In this document: piece by piece, positions 16,939 to 25,310 of the stretch
How the letters are laid out: the number at the start of each line of letters is the position of its first letter
Numbering within the stretch: position 1 is the first letter of the stretch
Position numbers and translations under genes: made by a program
Notes under the pieces: model-generated
Told to the model about the DNA's origin: nothing
The model's database searches: none
Seen by the model: the letters and a program-made list of their open reading frames with translations, nothing else
From: Chloroflexota bacterium
Lineage (GTDB): Bacteria; Chloroflexota; Limnocylindria; Limnocylindrales; CSP1-4
Reading direction: 5' to 3'
Length of the DNA stretch: 33,556 nt
NCBI GenBank assembly: GCA_013698095.1
Contig: JACCVQ010000127.1
Span: 1 to 33,556, forward strand

Positions 16939-16955
16939 CCGGCGCGGAGCGCCGG
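16939..16955 (-). terminator. Hairpin after the ferritin-like gene
   Basis: CCGGCGC (16939-16945) and GCGCCGG (16949-16955) make a 7-bp stem with a 3-base loop, starting 6 bases past the stop of the ferritin-like gene on the minus strand. The downstream minus-strand sequence is TTGCTTCCTC, so the T-run is broken; it is a weak terminator at best. Confidence 0.4.
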
Positions 16956-16960
16956 GATCG

Positions 16961-17245
16961 TCAGGACCCGGCGAAGCGCTGCTTCAGCTCATTGAAGAGG
17001 CGCTCGGCGTGTCGCCGCTCGTCCTCGGCGAGCTCACGCCAGAGCTCCCGCTTGCCATCCTCGGCGTAGACCTGGTAGGTGTCGATCGCCTCGAGCTTTG
17101 AGGCGAGCGCCATCAGGATGTCGTAGGTCAGATCGTCGACCGGCGATTCGATCCATTCACCATCGCTCTCGTCGAGCTCGGCATTCTCGGTGTCCATCGG
17201 CTGGGACATCGTTTCGGGGCTGGGAACCGTTTCGGGGGTGTGCAT
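16961..17245 (-). CDS. Short ferritin-like (half four-helix) protein
   Basis: A 94-residue protein. The N-terminal third is acidic and Pro/Ser/Thr-rich, with no fold visible. From about 37 it forms a helix pair: LMALASKLEAIDTYQVYAEDG then ELWRELAEDERRHAERLFNELKQRF. E52, E76 and H79 (an ExxH motif) match one ligand set of ferritin-like di-iron proteins, and the pattern E-A-x-D-x-Y ... DE-x-x-HA resembles encapsulated-ferritin and rubrerythrin-like helices. With only two helices it would need to dimerise to build a metal site. No encapsulin gene or C-terminal cargo tag is seen. The ATG 17245 has GGAGG eight bases upstream. Iron handling or peroxide defence is an inference. Confidence 0.7.
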   Translation of the reverse strand: MHTPETVPSPETMSQPMDTENAELDESDGEWIESPVDDLTYDILMALASKLEAIDTYQVYAEDGKRELWRELAEDERRHAERLFNELKQRFAGS

Positions 17246-17397
17246 GGGGAATCCTCCTTCGGGTGGACCGCCAGCGTGTCCCGTGCAGCGTTGCCGCGAC
17301 CCGGGCGCGCCCGGTCGGCGGCTTTCGGGAGGATGTCAGTCGATCGGTCGGGCTATGTCGATCCTCTTGGATATGGGGCAGCCCGGAGGCTGCGGCG

Positions 17398-17403
17398 TAC
17401 AAT
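17398..17403 (+). promoter_or_regulatory. -10 box of the cysteine desulfurase gene, probably leaderless
   Basis: TACAAT ends 8 bases before ATG 17412. No Shine-Dalgarno sequence lies between them, and no good -35 is found at 16-18 bases. Confidence 0.58.
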
Positions 17404-17411
17404 CGCGATCC

Positions 17412-18596
17412 ATGGCGATCTACCTCGACCACGCGGCGACGACCCCTCTCCGGCGCGAGGTCCTCGACGCGATGCTGCCGTTCCTCTCCGAGGACTTCGG
17501 CAACCCCAGCTCCGGCCACGCCTTCGGACGAAAGGCTCGAGCGGCCCTCGACGATGCCCACGAGCGGGTCGCCCGGCAGATCGGCGCCGAGGCCCGCGAG
17601 ATTGTCTTCACATCCGGGGGCACGGAGGCGATCAATCTCGGCCTGAAAGGCGCGGCCTGGGCCGGCAAGGCCCGCGGCCACCGGATCGTGACCTCGGCGG
17701 TGGAGCATCACGCGGTCGGCCACACCCTGCGCTACCTCGAGAAGTTCGGGTTCGAGGTTGTCGAGCTGCCGGTCGATCGCTACGGCCGGGTGGATCCTGA
17801 CGATGTCGACACCGCGCTGACCGACAAGACGATCCTCGTCGCGATCATGCTCGCCAACAACGAGGTCGGGACGATCCAGGCGATCGCCGAGATCGCGCGC
17901 CGGGTCCGCGCCCGGCGCGGCGTCCTGTTCGCCGTCGACGCGGTGCAGGCGGCGCCGCACCTCGAGATCGACGTCGAAACGATCGGCGCCGATATCGTCG
18001 CGATGAGCGCCCATAAGTTCGAGGGGCCGAAGGGCGTCGGCGCGCTCTACCTCCGCCATGGAACCCACATCGTGGGCCAGCAGCAGGGCGGCTCGCAGGA
18101 ACGTCACCGCCGCGGCGGGACCGAGAACGTGGCCGGCGCGGTCGGCATGGCCGCGGCCTTCGACCTGGCGTGCGCGGATCGACCTGAGACGGCGCGCCGG
18201 CTGCGGCGTCTCCGGGAGCGGCTCCAGAAGGCGATTCTCACGGTCGAGGGGACCGAGCTGACTGGTCATCCCAAGGACCGCCTGCCCGGTCACCTCTCGC
18301 TGATCGTGCGAGACGCCGACGGGGCCTCGATCACGGTCGGGCTCGACCTTGAGGGGATCGCGGCGTCGGTCGGGTCGGCCTGCACGACCGGCTCAACCGA
18401 GGTTTCCCACGTCCTGACCGCGATGGGCTACCCGGATGAGGAGGCGCGCGGTGCCCTCCGGCTGACCCTCGGCCGGACGACGACCGATGCCGAGATCGAC
18501 ATCGCGGTCGGGATCGTGCCACGCGTCGTCGGCGCCCTGCGGGTTGGCCAGGTCGCGGTGAGCGCGGACCCGCTGGGGCAGGGGATCGGGGTTTGA
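17412..18596 (+). CDS. iscS: Cysteine desulfurase (IscS/NifS family)
   Basis: PLP enzyme that takes sulfur from cysteine as an enzyme persulfide for tRNA thiolation and Fe-S clusters. The 394 residues include the family opening YLDHAATTP (4-12), SGGTEAINL at 68-76, EHHAVGH with H99, the cofactor-binding D176 and Q179 in AVDAVQA, the PLP-binding lysine K202 in [19 protein letters not shown] (234-242), and the active-site C324 in [14 protein letters not shown]. Longer upstream reading is possible, but ATG 17412 directly follows the TACAAT box and begins exactly at the family start. The stop overlaps the mnmA start (TTGA at 18593-18596), so its main partner is probably MnmA. IscS versus NifS/SufS subtype is not certain. 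Confidence 0.94.
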   Translation: MAIYLDHAATTPLRREVLDAMLPFLSEDFGNPSSGHAFGRKARAALDDAHERVARQIGAEAREIVFTSGGTEAINLGLKGAAWAGKARGHRIVTSAVEHHAVGHTLRYLEKFGFEVVELPVDRYGRVDPDDVDTALTDKTILVAIMLANNEVGTIQAIAEIARRVRARRGVLFAVDAVQAAPHLEIDVETIGADIVAMSAHKFEGPKGVGALYLRHGTHIVGQQQGGSQERHRRGGTENVAGAVGMAAAFDLACADRPETARRLRRLRERLQKAILTVEGTELTGHPKDRLPGHLSLIVRDADGASITVGLDLEGIAASVGSACTTGSTEVSHVLTAMGYPDEEARGALRLTLGRTTTDAEIDIAVGIVPRVVGALRVGQVAVSADPLGQGIGV

Positions 18597-19762
18597 GCCG
18601 GATTCTCGTGGCGATGTCGGGTGGGGTGGACTCGTCGGTCGCCGCCGCGATCCTTCACCAGCAGGGCCACGACGTGGTCGGGGTGTGGATGCGCCTCCAC
18701 GACGTGGCCGACACCTATTCCGAGTTCAAGAAGAGCTGCTGCTCGCTCGACGCGGCGGATGACGCCCGGCGCGTCGCCGCCCAGCTCGGGATCCCGTTCT
18801 ACGTCATGAACCTCGAGCGCGAGTTCGATGCCGGCGTCCTTCAGCCGTTCCTCGACGCCTACCTCGACGGCCGGACGCCGAGCCCGTGCGTCGACTGCAA
18901 CACGTACGTGAAGTTCGGGGCCCTCCTCGGCCGTGCTCGCCACTTGTACGAGTGCGAGGCGGTCGCCACCGGCCACTACGCCCGGCGCGACGTCGGGCCG
19001 GACGGCCAGGCCCGCCTGCTCCGTGCGCGCGACGTCGACAAGGACCAGACCTACTTCCTGTACGGCCTGCGCCAGGACCAGCTCGAACACGCCCGGTTCC
19101 CGCTCGGCGACCTGACCAAGCCCGAGGTCCGGGCCGTCGCCCGTGAGCTCGGTCTCGCCACGGCCGACAAGCCCGAGAGCCAGGAGATCTGCTTCGTGCC
19201 CGGCGGCGACTACCGCGCCGCACTCCGTGAGCGGGCCGGCTGGGACCCCCGGCCCGGCGCCGTCCTCGACGCCGATGGCGCCAGGATCGGCGAGCACGGC
19301 GGCTCGGCCGGGTTCACGGTCGGCCAGCGGCGGGGAATCGGGATCGCCGCTGACGCACCGCGCTACGTCAGCCGGATCGATCCGCGCTCCAACACGATCC
19401 AGCTCGGACGGCGCGAAGACCTCGAGACCCGGATCGTCCCGCTGAGTGGCGTGACATTCGTCGCGGGAACCGCGCCCACTGGACCCGACGGATCGTTCCG
19501 GGCCGCCGTCCGCATCCGACATCGAACGCCGCCGGTTCCGGCCACGGTCCGGCCGGCGACGCCGGACGAGCCGCGCCGCGGCGGTCGCTGGATCGTCGAG
19601 ACCGATATCCCGGTCTGGGCTGCCGCGCCCGGCCAGGCCGCTGTCCTCGACGACGGTGAGGTCGTCCTCGGCGGCGGCCGGATCGAGCCGTCCGACACGC
19701 CCGTCGTTCGCCCGAGGGTTCCCCATCCGGCCGTGGGCCGCGAGCCCGTCGCAGCCCGATGA
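18593..19762 (+). CDS. mnmA: tRNA-specific 2-thiouridylase MnmA
   Basis: Thiolates U34 of Lys, Glu and Gln tRNAs using ATP and a persulfide relay. The 389 residues carry the PP-loop [10 protein letters not shown] (9-18), the first catalytic Cys C102 in CVDCN (99-103), TGHYAR (126-131), the tRNA-contact stretch KDQTYFLY (150-157), and the second catalytic Cys C200 in ESQEICFVP. The C-terminal beta-barrel is present ([12 protein letters not shown], then strands to about 370). The start is TTG 18593, overlapping the desulfurase stop; this rare start codon and overlap imply translational coupling, so sulfur donor and acceptor are made together. No TusABCDE genes are seen, consistent with direct transfer. 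The stop overlaps the next gene (ATGA). Confidence 0.95.
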   Translation: MSRILVAMSGGVDSSVAAAILHQQGHDVVGVWMRLHDVADTYSEFKKSCCSLDAADDARRVAAQLGIPFYVMNLEREFDAGVLQPFLDAYLDGRTPSPCVDCNTYVKFGALLGRARHLYECEAVATGHYARRDVGPDGQARLLRARDVDKDQTYFLYGLRQDQLEHARFPLGDLTKPEVRAVARELGLATADKPESQEICFVPGGDYRAALRERAGWDPRPGAVLDADGARIGEHGGSAGFTVGQRRGIGIAADAPRYVSRIDPRSNTIQLGRREDLETRIVPLSGVTFVAGTAPTGPDGSFRAAVRIRHRTPPVPATVRPATPDEPRRGGRWIVETDIPVWAAAPGQAAVLDDGEVVLGGGRIEPSDTPVVRPRVPHPAVGREPVAAR

Positions 19763-20043
19763 TCGGACCGGCGATCGTCCTCGCCATCCTCGTCGGCGTC
19801 TTCCATAGCGCGTCGTTCGTCCTGATTCGTGGTTCGGCCGGCGGGCAGGTGCCCCTCCTCATCCTCGCCGCATCCCTCGGGGCATGGGCCGGCGACGAGC
19901 TCGGCGGGCGGCTTGGCCTCGACCTCCTCCGGATCGGCGACTTTCGACTCGTGGCCGCGTCGCTCCTGGCCTGGGTCGGGATCGGCCTCGTCGCGCTCGT
20001 CGCGATCCTCGGCCCGACCCGCCGCGCGAAGGCCGGCTCGTGA
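19759..20043 (+). CDS. Small membrane protein, three predicted helices
   Basis: A 94-residue hydrophobic protein of unknown function. Predicted membrane segments lie at about 2-23, 30-45 and 64-85; the loop between the last two ([19 protein letters not shown]) carries most of the charges. The C-terminus is basic (RRAKAGS), suggesting it faces the cytoplasm. The ATG overlaps the mnmA stop (ATGA 19759-19762), so it is read as part of the same mRNA. Similar short proteins downstream of mnmA occur in other high-GC bacteria by my recollection, but I cannot assign a role. Confidence 0.65.
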   Translation: MIGPAIVLAILVGVFHSASFVLIRGSAGGQVPLLILAASLGAWAGDELGGRLGLDLLRIGDFRLVAASLLAWVGIGLVALVAILGPTRRAKAGS

Positions 20044-20261
20044 GCGACGACCTCCACGTGCCAGCCCCGGTGGAGGCCATGATCAGGGCCGTCGTCGGCG
20101 GCTCAGGCGACAGCGGCGACGAGCGGGCGATGACGTTCGCGCGGGGACTCGCCCTGGGCGCCCTCGTCGGAGCGGCAATCGCCGGCTCCACGATCTGGCA
20201 GCGTCACCTGGCCAGACGCCAGGTCCGGTCGGCCCTCGGCTCGGACGCATCCCGACGCTGA
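20040..20261 (+). CDS. Small single-pass membrane protein
   Basis: A 73-residue protein starting at GTG 20040, which overlaps the preceding stop as GTGA. One hydrophobic segment, about 36-53 (GLALGALVGAAIAGSTIW), is followed by a basic tail (QRHLARRQVR). The pattern, a Gly/Ala-rich helix then a basic stretch, is like YtxH-type small proteins, but this is only a resemblance. It closes the desulfurase-mnmA unit; 114 bases separate it from the sugar operon. Support is the coupled start, the coding-like composition and the membrane segment. Confidence 0.5.
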   Translation: MSDDLHVPAPVEAMIRAVVGGSGDSGDERAMTFARGLALGALVGAAIAGSTIWQRHLARRQVRSALGSDASRR

Positions 20262-20351
20262 AACACGACTGCAACTGATCGGACGCTTTGGGCCGATTCG
20301 CTGGCGCGTACCGGCGGTCACTCTGGGCGCCGGCGAGGTCGCGGTTCGCGG

Positions 20352-20370
20352 CCTCCTTGCCGGAGGAGGT
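20352..20370 (+). promoter_or_regulatory. Shine-Dalgarno of the sugar-binding gene, with possible self-pairing
   Basis: A strong GGAGGAGGT (20362-20370) sits five bases before ATG 20376. Just upstream, CCTCCT (20352-20357) can pair with AGGAGG (20364-20369) across a 6-base loop, which would hide the ribosome-binding site. Whether this hairpin is used to limit translation is unknown. Confidence 0.5.
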
Positions 20371-20375
20371 CACCG

Positions 20376-21710
20376 ATGCGACATGCATCCACCGCGGCGA
20401 AGCTGTTCGCTGCATTCGCCCTGACGTTTGCCGTATCGGCGTGCGGAACCAACAGCGGCAGCGGCGCCCCCGCCAGCGGCGCCGCAGGCTCGCAGGCGGC
20501 CGGCGCCAGTCCTGACGCAGGCGCGAGTGCCGGCACCGGCGCAAGTGCCGGAACCGGTGCAAGCAGCGCCCCGATCAGCGGCGAGCTCACCGTCTGGGCG
20601 ATGGGCAACGAGGGAACGAAGCTCAAGACCCTCGCCGACGAGTTCACCAAGGCGAACCCGGACGTCAAGGTCAGCGTCACCCCGGTCGACTGGGGACAGG
20701 CCGTCGCCAAGCTCCAGACCGCGATCGCCGGCGGCACGACCCCCGACGTGAGCCAGATGGGTACCGACATGATGGGCCAGTTCGGCGCCACGGGAGCCTT
20801 CGAGCCCGTCCCGGCCGACATCGACAAGAGCGCCTACTTCGAGAGCGCCTGGAATACGAATATCGTCGATGGCGCTGTGCTGGGCGTGCCGTGGTACGTC
20901 GAGACCCGGCTGCTCTATTACCGCAAGGACATCGCCGAGAAGGCCGGGATCACAGCGCCGCCGGCGACCTGGGACGACCTCAAGACGATGGCCAAGGCGA
21001 TGCAGGAGAAGGGCGGAGCCAAGTACGGCATCTCGCTCGGCACGAAAAACTGGCAGGAGTACTTCCCGTTCCTGTGGTCGAACGGCGGCGACGTCCTTGA
21101 CGCGGAAGGAAAGCCGGTCCTGAACAGCCCGCAGGCCGTCGAGGCCCTGACCTACTACAAGTCGTTCTTCACCGAGGGCCTCACGCCCAAGTCGGTCCCC
21201 GAAGGCTTCGACATCACGCCGGCCTTCGTCACGGGCGACTACCCGATGTTCTTCTCGGGTCCCTGGCACCTCAGCCTGATCAAGGAAGCCGGCGGCGCCG
21301 AGTTCACTGACAAGTGGGCGATCGCCCCGATGCCGAAGAAGACGACCGCGACCTCGTTCGTCGGCGGCAGCAACGTCGTCGTCTACAAGAACTCCAAGAA
21401 CAAGGACGCCGCGTGGGCGTTCGTGAAGTTCCTGTCCGACCCGAAGACCCAGGCGCTGTGGTACACGACTGTCACCGACCTGCCGGCCGTCCAGGCCGCC
21501 TGGGAGGACCCGGCTCTCGCCGCTGACCCGAACGTGAAGGTCTTCGGCGAGCAGCTCAAGGACACGAAGGCCCAGCCGGCCAGCGCGGCATGGAGCGAAG
21601 TGTCGTCGGCAATCAACGACACGCTCGAGAAGATGACGACCGGTAGCCTGGAGCCGCAGGCCGCCGCCGACGAGATGCAACAGGAAGCCGGTTCGCTCGG
21701 AGCCAGCTGA
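20376..21710 (+). CDS. Sugar ABC transporter substrate-binding lipoprotein (family 1)
   Basis: A 444-residue extracellular solute-binding protein that captures a carbohydrate and hands it to the two permeases downstream. A signal peptide with lipobox VSAC places the lipidated cysteine at 23. A Gly/Ser/Ala tether of about 45 residues (several repeats of GASAGTGAS-type sequence) follows. The mature MalE-like domain begins at about 68 with ELTVWAMGNEGTKLKTLADEFTKANPDVKV, and carries the family's FSGPWHLSLI and GGSNVVVYKNSKNKDAAWAFVKFLSDP. The start ATG 20376 has a strong GGAGGAGGT. It is the first gene of the operon. The neighbouring enzymes suggest beta-1,2-gluco-oligosaccharides as ligand; sequence alone does not show this. 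Confidence 0.93.
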   Translation: MRHASTAAKLFAAFALTFAVSACGTNSGSGAPASGAAGSQAAGASPDAGASAGTGASAGTGASSAPISGELTVWAMGNEGTKLKTLADEFTKANPDVKVSVTPVDWGQAVAKLQTAIAGGTTPDVSQMGTDMMGQFGATGAFEPVPADIDKSAYFESAWNTNIVDGAVLGVPWYVETRLLYYRKDIAEKAGITAPPATWDDLKTMAKAMQEKGGAKYGISLGTKNWQEYFPFLWSNGGDVLDAEGKPVLNSPQAVEALTYYKSFFTEGLTPKSVPEGFDITPAFVTGDYPMFFSGPWHLSLIKEAGGAEFTDKWAIAPMPKKTTATSFVGGSNVVVYKNSKNKDAAWAFVKFLSDPKTQALWYTTVTDLPAVQAAWEDPALAADPNVKVFGEQLKDTKAQPASAAWSEVSSAINDTLEKMTTGSLEPQAAADEMQQEAGSLGAS

Positions 21711-21711
21711 C

Positions 21712-22656
21712 GTGACTGCACCAGCACTCTCCCGGCGGGGCGTCGCGGACCAGGCAACGCGCCCGGTCTCGACCCGCCGGGGCTGGCGCCAGGACCTGAC
21801 GGGCTGGGCGTTCGCCGCCCCGTTCGTCATCCTGTTCGGCGTCTTCATGGCGCTCCCGATCCTGATCTCGTTCCTCCTGAGCTTCACGAGCTTCGGGCTG
21901 CGTGACCTCCAGAACCCGATCGGAACCACGTTCGTCGGCGCGGACAACTACACCCGTCTGCTCAGTGACGGAAAATTCTGGAAGGCCCTCGGCAACACCT
22001 TCTACTTCGTCGCTGTCGGGGTCCCGCTGACGCTCGCGATCGGGCTCCTGATCGCGAGCGCGCTCAGCCGTGGCATCAGCCGCTTCCGGACCGTGTTCCG
22101 GGTCGGCTACTACCTGCCGGTGATCACGAGCATCGTGGCGATCGCGGTCGTCTGGCGGTTCCTGCTGAACCCGGACGTGGGCCTGATCAACTCCGTGCTT
22201 CGCGGGATCGGCATCTCGGGCCCGGACTGGCTCGCCAGCCCGGCTCTCGCCATGCCCTCGATCATCGCGATGGCCGTCTGGCGCAACCTCGGATTCGCGA
22301 TGGTCGTGTTCATCGCCGGACTCCAGGCGATCCCGGCGGTGCTCTACGAGGCCGCCTCGATCGATGGCGCCGGGCGCTGGCAGTCCTTCCGGTACGTGAC
22401 GCTGCCGATGCTTCGACCGACGATCCTGTTCATGCTCGTCATCACGACCATCGGCTACCTCCAGCTGTTCGAGGAGCCGTTCGTGATGACCGACGGAGGG
22501 CCGCTCGACGCCACTCTGTCGGTCACGATGTACATGTACCAACAGGGTTTCGAGTTCTTCAAGCAGGGCTACGCGTCGGCGGTCGCCTACGTCCTGTTCG
22601 TGATCGTTGCCGTGATCGCGTTCCTCCAGTTCCGGTTCCTCCGGGAAGACGCGTGA
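21712..22656 (+). CDS. Sugar ABC transporter permease, MalF/UgpA type
   Basis: A 314-residue membrane subunit of a CUT1 importer with six predicted helices; the first begins at about residue 34 (WAFAAPFVILFGVFMALPILISF). The EAA loop that docks to the ATPase reads EAASIDGAGRWQSFRYVTLPML, with the conserved G. A short basic N-terminus precedes helix 1. GTG 21712 lies one base after the stop of the binding protein, so the two are translated in tandem. The pair with the next gene forms the transmembrane channel. Confidence 0.94.
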   Translation: MTAPALSRRGVADQATRPVSTRRGWRQDLTGWAFAAPFVILFGVFMALPILISFLLSFTSFGLRDLQNPIGTTFVGADNYTRLLSDGKFWKALGNTFYFVAVGVPLTLAIGLLIASALSRGISRFRTVFRVGYYLPVITSIVAIAVVWRFLLNPDVGLINSVLRGIGISGPDWLASPALAMPSIIAMAVWRNLGFAMVVFIAGLQAIPAVLYEAASIDGAGRWQSFRYVTLPMLRPTILFMLVITTIGYLQLFEEPFVMTDGGPLDATLSVTMYMYQQGFEFFKQGYASAVAYVLFVIVAVIAFLQFRFLREDA

Positions 22657-22669
22657 TGGAGACCCACCG

Positions 22670-23548
22670 ATGACCGCCATCCAGGCCCCGTCCGGCGGCC
22701 GCTCGGCGCTCGACGACATGCCCGCCAAGGGCAGCCCGAGCCGCATCTGGATCTACGCTGGGCTGACCCTCGGCATCCTGCTGATGGTGGGGCCGTTCCT
22801 GTGGATGCTCCTCGGCTCACTCAAGCCCCAGGCTGAGTTCCTCGTCAACCCACCGACCTTCCTGCCGAAGAACCCCACGATCGACAACTTCACGCGGCTG
22901 TTCGACCAGCTCGACTTCCCGCGCTTCTTCTTCAACTCGTCGTTGGTGGCCGTCGCCGTCACCCTCGGCAACGTCCTGTTCTGCCCGATGCTCGGCTACG
23001 CCCTGGCGAAGCTCAAGTGGCGGGGCAAGGGACTGGTCATGGGCCTTGTCCTTGCGACGCTCATGGTCCCGGCCGGGATCACCCTGATCCCGAACTTCGT
23101 CCTGATGGCCAACCTCAACCTCGTCAACACGTACCCGGGCCTGATCCTGCCGTTCCTGGTCGGGCCGTTCGGGGTCTTCCTGACCCGCCAGTTCATGTAC
23201 GGCATCCCGGACGAGCTGCTCGAGGCGGCCCGGATCGACGGGGCCAACGAGTGGAGGATCTTCTGGGGGATCGTCCTGCCGATCACCGCGCCGGTCCTCG
23301 CGACCCTCGGGATCCTGACCTTCCTGGGCAGCTGGAACAGCTTCCTGTACCCGCTGGTCATGGCCCAGGAGCCGGACATGTACACCCTCCCGGTCGCCCT
23401 CGCCACGTTCGCGACCGGCCAGTACCAGGCGGATCATGGGATGTTGATGGCGGGCTCCGTCGTCCTCGTCCTGCCGGTCCTGATCATCTTCATCCTCTTC
23501 CAGCGCTGGATCACGGAGGGGATCGCCACCACCGGCCTGAAGGGCTGA
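22670..23548 (+). CDS. Sugar ABC transporter permease, MalG/UgpE type
   Basis: The second CUT1 permease, 292 residues and six predicted helices. The first is at about 28-50 (IWIYAGLTLGILLMVGPFLWMLL), followed by the MalG-type extracellular segment SLKPQAEFLVNPPTFLP. The EAA loop is EAARIDGANEWRIFWGIVLPI. ATG 22670 follows the previous stop by 13 bases with GGAG upstream. No ATP-binding subunit is encoded in this operon, so a shared ATPase of the MsiK/UgpC type elsewhere in the genome must drive uptake. Confidence 0.94.
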   Translation: MTAIQAPSGGRSALDDMPAKGSPSRIWIYAGLTLGILLMVGPFLWMLLGSLKPQAEFLVNPPTFLPKNPTIDNFTRLFDQLDFPRFFFNSSLVAVAVTLGNVLFCPMLGYALAKLKWRGKGLVMGLVLATLMVPAGITLIPNFVLMANLNLVNTYPGLILPFLVGPFGVFLTRQFMYGIPDELLEAARIDGANEWRIFWGIVLPITAPVLATLGILTFLGSWNSFLYPLVMAQEPDMYTLPVALATFATGQYQADHGMLMAGSVVLVLPVLIIFILFQRWITEGIATTGLKG

Positions 23549-23629
23549 CACATCGTCGCCGCCCGATCACCTGACCCCCAGACGACGTCCACAGCGGGCC
23601 GGAACAGCCGGCGACCGGAGGAGAACGAG

Positions 23630-25153
23630 ATGCGAAACCGCCGCCATCGCCTGCTCAGCCTCATTGCCCTGGCCTGCCTCCTCGCTCTCGGGGGCACCGT
23701 CGCGCCCGCGGCGTCTGCGGCGGGAGGCGGCAAGCTGACGACGGCTCAACGGTCGACCCTGCTTGGCTACGCCCGCGACACCTGGGCAGGCTTCGTGGCG
23801 ATGGCCGATGAGAACACCGGCCTCCCGTCCGACAGCCTCCGCTCGGACGGGCTGCGCAGCGTTCAGACCTCGACCACCAACATCGGCGCCTACCTGTGGA
23901 GCACGGTGGTGGCCGAGCGTCTCGGGATCATCGGCCACGCCGAGGCGGCCGAGCGCGTCGCGCAGACGATCTCGACGCTCGAGGCGATGGAGATCCACGA
24001 GGCGAGCGGCCAGTACTACAACTGGTACGACCACACGACCGGCGCGAAGCTGACGGTCTGGCCAGAGAGCGGCGACGCGATGGTCCCGATCCTGTCGTCG
24101 GTCGACAACGGCTGGCTGGCAGCCGCCCTCCAGGTCGTCTCGAACACCGTCCCCGAGGTTGCGGCCCGGGCCCGGGCGATCTACCAGAGCATGGACTTCG
24201 GGTTCTACTACCGTCCCGAGGTCAACCGGATCGCCTTCCACGTCGCACCCGACACGGGCGCCTCGCCGTGCTGCTACGACACGATCGTGAGCGAGAGCCG
24301 GATCGCGAGCTACATCGGGATCGCCAAGGGCGAGCTCCCGGCCAAGGAGTACTTCGGCGCATGGCGGACGTTCCCGGCATTCGCCGATAGCTGCGACTGG
24401 GACTGGCAGGAGACCCGGCCCATCGGCGTCAACCGGACCTATCTCGGGGTCAACGTCTTCGAGGGCGCCTACCCGTACGAAGACTTCCGGGTCGTGCCGG
24501 GCTGGGGTGGGAGCATGTTCGAGGCGCTCATGCCGTCGCTGTTCGTGCCCGAGGAGAAGTGGGGCCCGGAGAGCTGGAAAGTCAACCATCCGCTGACCGT
24601 CGCCGCCCAGATCCACCACGGCATGGTCGAGGCGGAGTACGGCTACTGGGGCTTCTCACCGGCCAACATCCCTGAAGGCGGCTATCGCGAGTTCGGCGTT
24701 GACGCGCTCGGCATGAACCCCGAGGGCTACACGTCCAACCTTGACCGCACGTACGTCAATCGCGGCTTCGAGGGCTGCCGCCCGGCAGTTCCGGATCCGC
24801 CCCCCTCGGCCTACACCAACGGCGTCGTCACACCCCACGCGGCGTTCCTCGCCCTGCCGTGGGCACCGGCCGTGACCATGGCGAACCTGGCCGCGATCCA
24901 GTCCGACTTTGCCAGCTACGACCGCTGGGGCTTCCGCGACTCGATCAACGTCGACAGCGGCGTCGTCTCGAACTACTACCTGTCGCTGGACCAGGGAATC
25001 GTGATGGCCGCGATCGGCAACGCCCTCGCCGACGACATGCTCCGCGATGCGTTCGCCACCAAGGAGGTCCGCATGGTCCTCCAGCCGATCATCTCGATGG
25101 AGACGTTCGGCGCCGGGCCGCGTAGCGCCGCCAACGCCTACCTCCGGCCTTGA
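23630..25153 (+). CDS. Secreted glycoamylase-fold glycosidase, probable endo-beta-1,2-glucanase
   Basis: A 507-residue exported enzyme of the glycoamylase group (PF10091; GH144 and relatives), an (alpha/alpha)6 barrel. Signal peptide 1-31 ends ASA-AG. Pieces shared with the central module of cyclic beta-1,2-glucan synthase NdvB appear in order: GLPSDSLRSDG (64-74), STTNIGAYL (81-89), QYYNWYD (128-134), SSVDNGWLAAAL (156-167), GWGGSMFEALMPSLF (291-305), YWGFSPAN (339-346) and VVTPHAAFLAL (399-409). NdvB has PTNIG, FYNWYD, STVDSGNLA and SWGGSMFEYLMP at these places. Known members cut or trim beta-1,2-glucan; exact family and whether it is endo- or exo-acting are not settled. ATG 23630 has GGAGGAG. 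It likely cuts polymer outside for the upstream importer. Confidence 0.82.
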   Translation: MRNRRHRLLSLIALACLLALGGTVAPAASAAGGGKLTTAQRSTLLGYARDTWAGFVAMADENTGLPSDSLRSDGLRSVQTSTTNIGAYLWSTVVAERLGIIGHAEAAERVAQTISTLEAMEIHEASGQYYNWYDHTTGAKLTVWPESGDAMVPILSSVDNGWLAAALQVVSNTVPEVAARARAIYQSMDFGFYYRPEVNRIAFHVAPDTGASPCCYDTIVSESRIASYIGIAKGELPAKEYFGAWRTFPAFADSCDWDWQETRPIGVNRTYLGVNVFEGAYPYEDFRVVPGWGGSMFEALMPSLFVPEEKWGPESWKVNHPLTVAAQIHHGMVEAEYGYWGFSPANIPEGGYREFGVDALGMNPEGYTSNLDRTYVNRGFEGCRPAVPDPPPSAYTNGVVTPHAAFLALPWAPAVTMANLAAIQSDFASYDRWGFRDSINVDSGVVSNYYLSLDQGIVMAAIGNALADDMLRDAFATKEVRMVLQPIISMETFGAGPRSAANAYLRP

Positions 25154-25208
25154 CCTCGGGCTCATCGGCCCGAATCGCCTGGTTCGCCACCACCGGCGCC
25201 CAGACCCC

Positions 25209-25234
25209 GCGCGACCGGCCGGTGCCGGTCGCGC
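25209..25234 (+). terminator. Strong hairpin between the glycosidase and the phosphorylase genes
   Basis: GCGCGACCGG (25209-25218) and CCGGTCGCGC (25225-25234) pair perfectly over 10 bp around a 6-base loop. It lies 56 bases after the glycosidase stop and 77 before the phosphorylase start. No T-run follows, so it is more likely a partial terminator, an mRNA-processing or 3'-end-protecting stem than a full stop. As a perfect palindrome it could also be an operator. Confidence 0.5.
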
Positions 25235-25310
25235 TCGAGCCGCCGCCGCGGGTCGAGGCCGTCCGCGGTCGGGGCATGTCGCCTATCTCGCTCATTGAGC
25301 TCGTGCCCGC

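Noticed and set aside
20262..20375. LacI-type operator before the sugar operon
   Set aside because: I looked for an AACGNTT-like palindrome and found none; a weak ATCGG/CCGAT pair is too short to report as a site.
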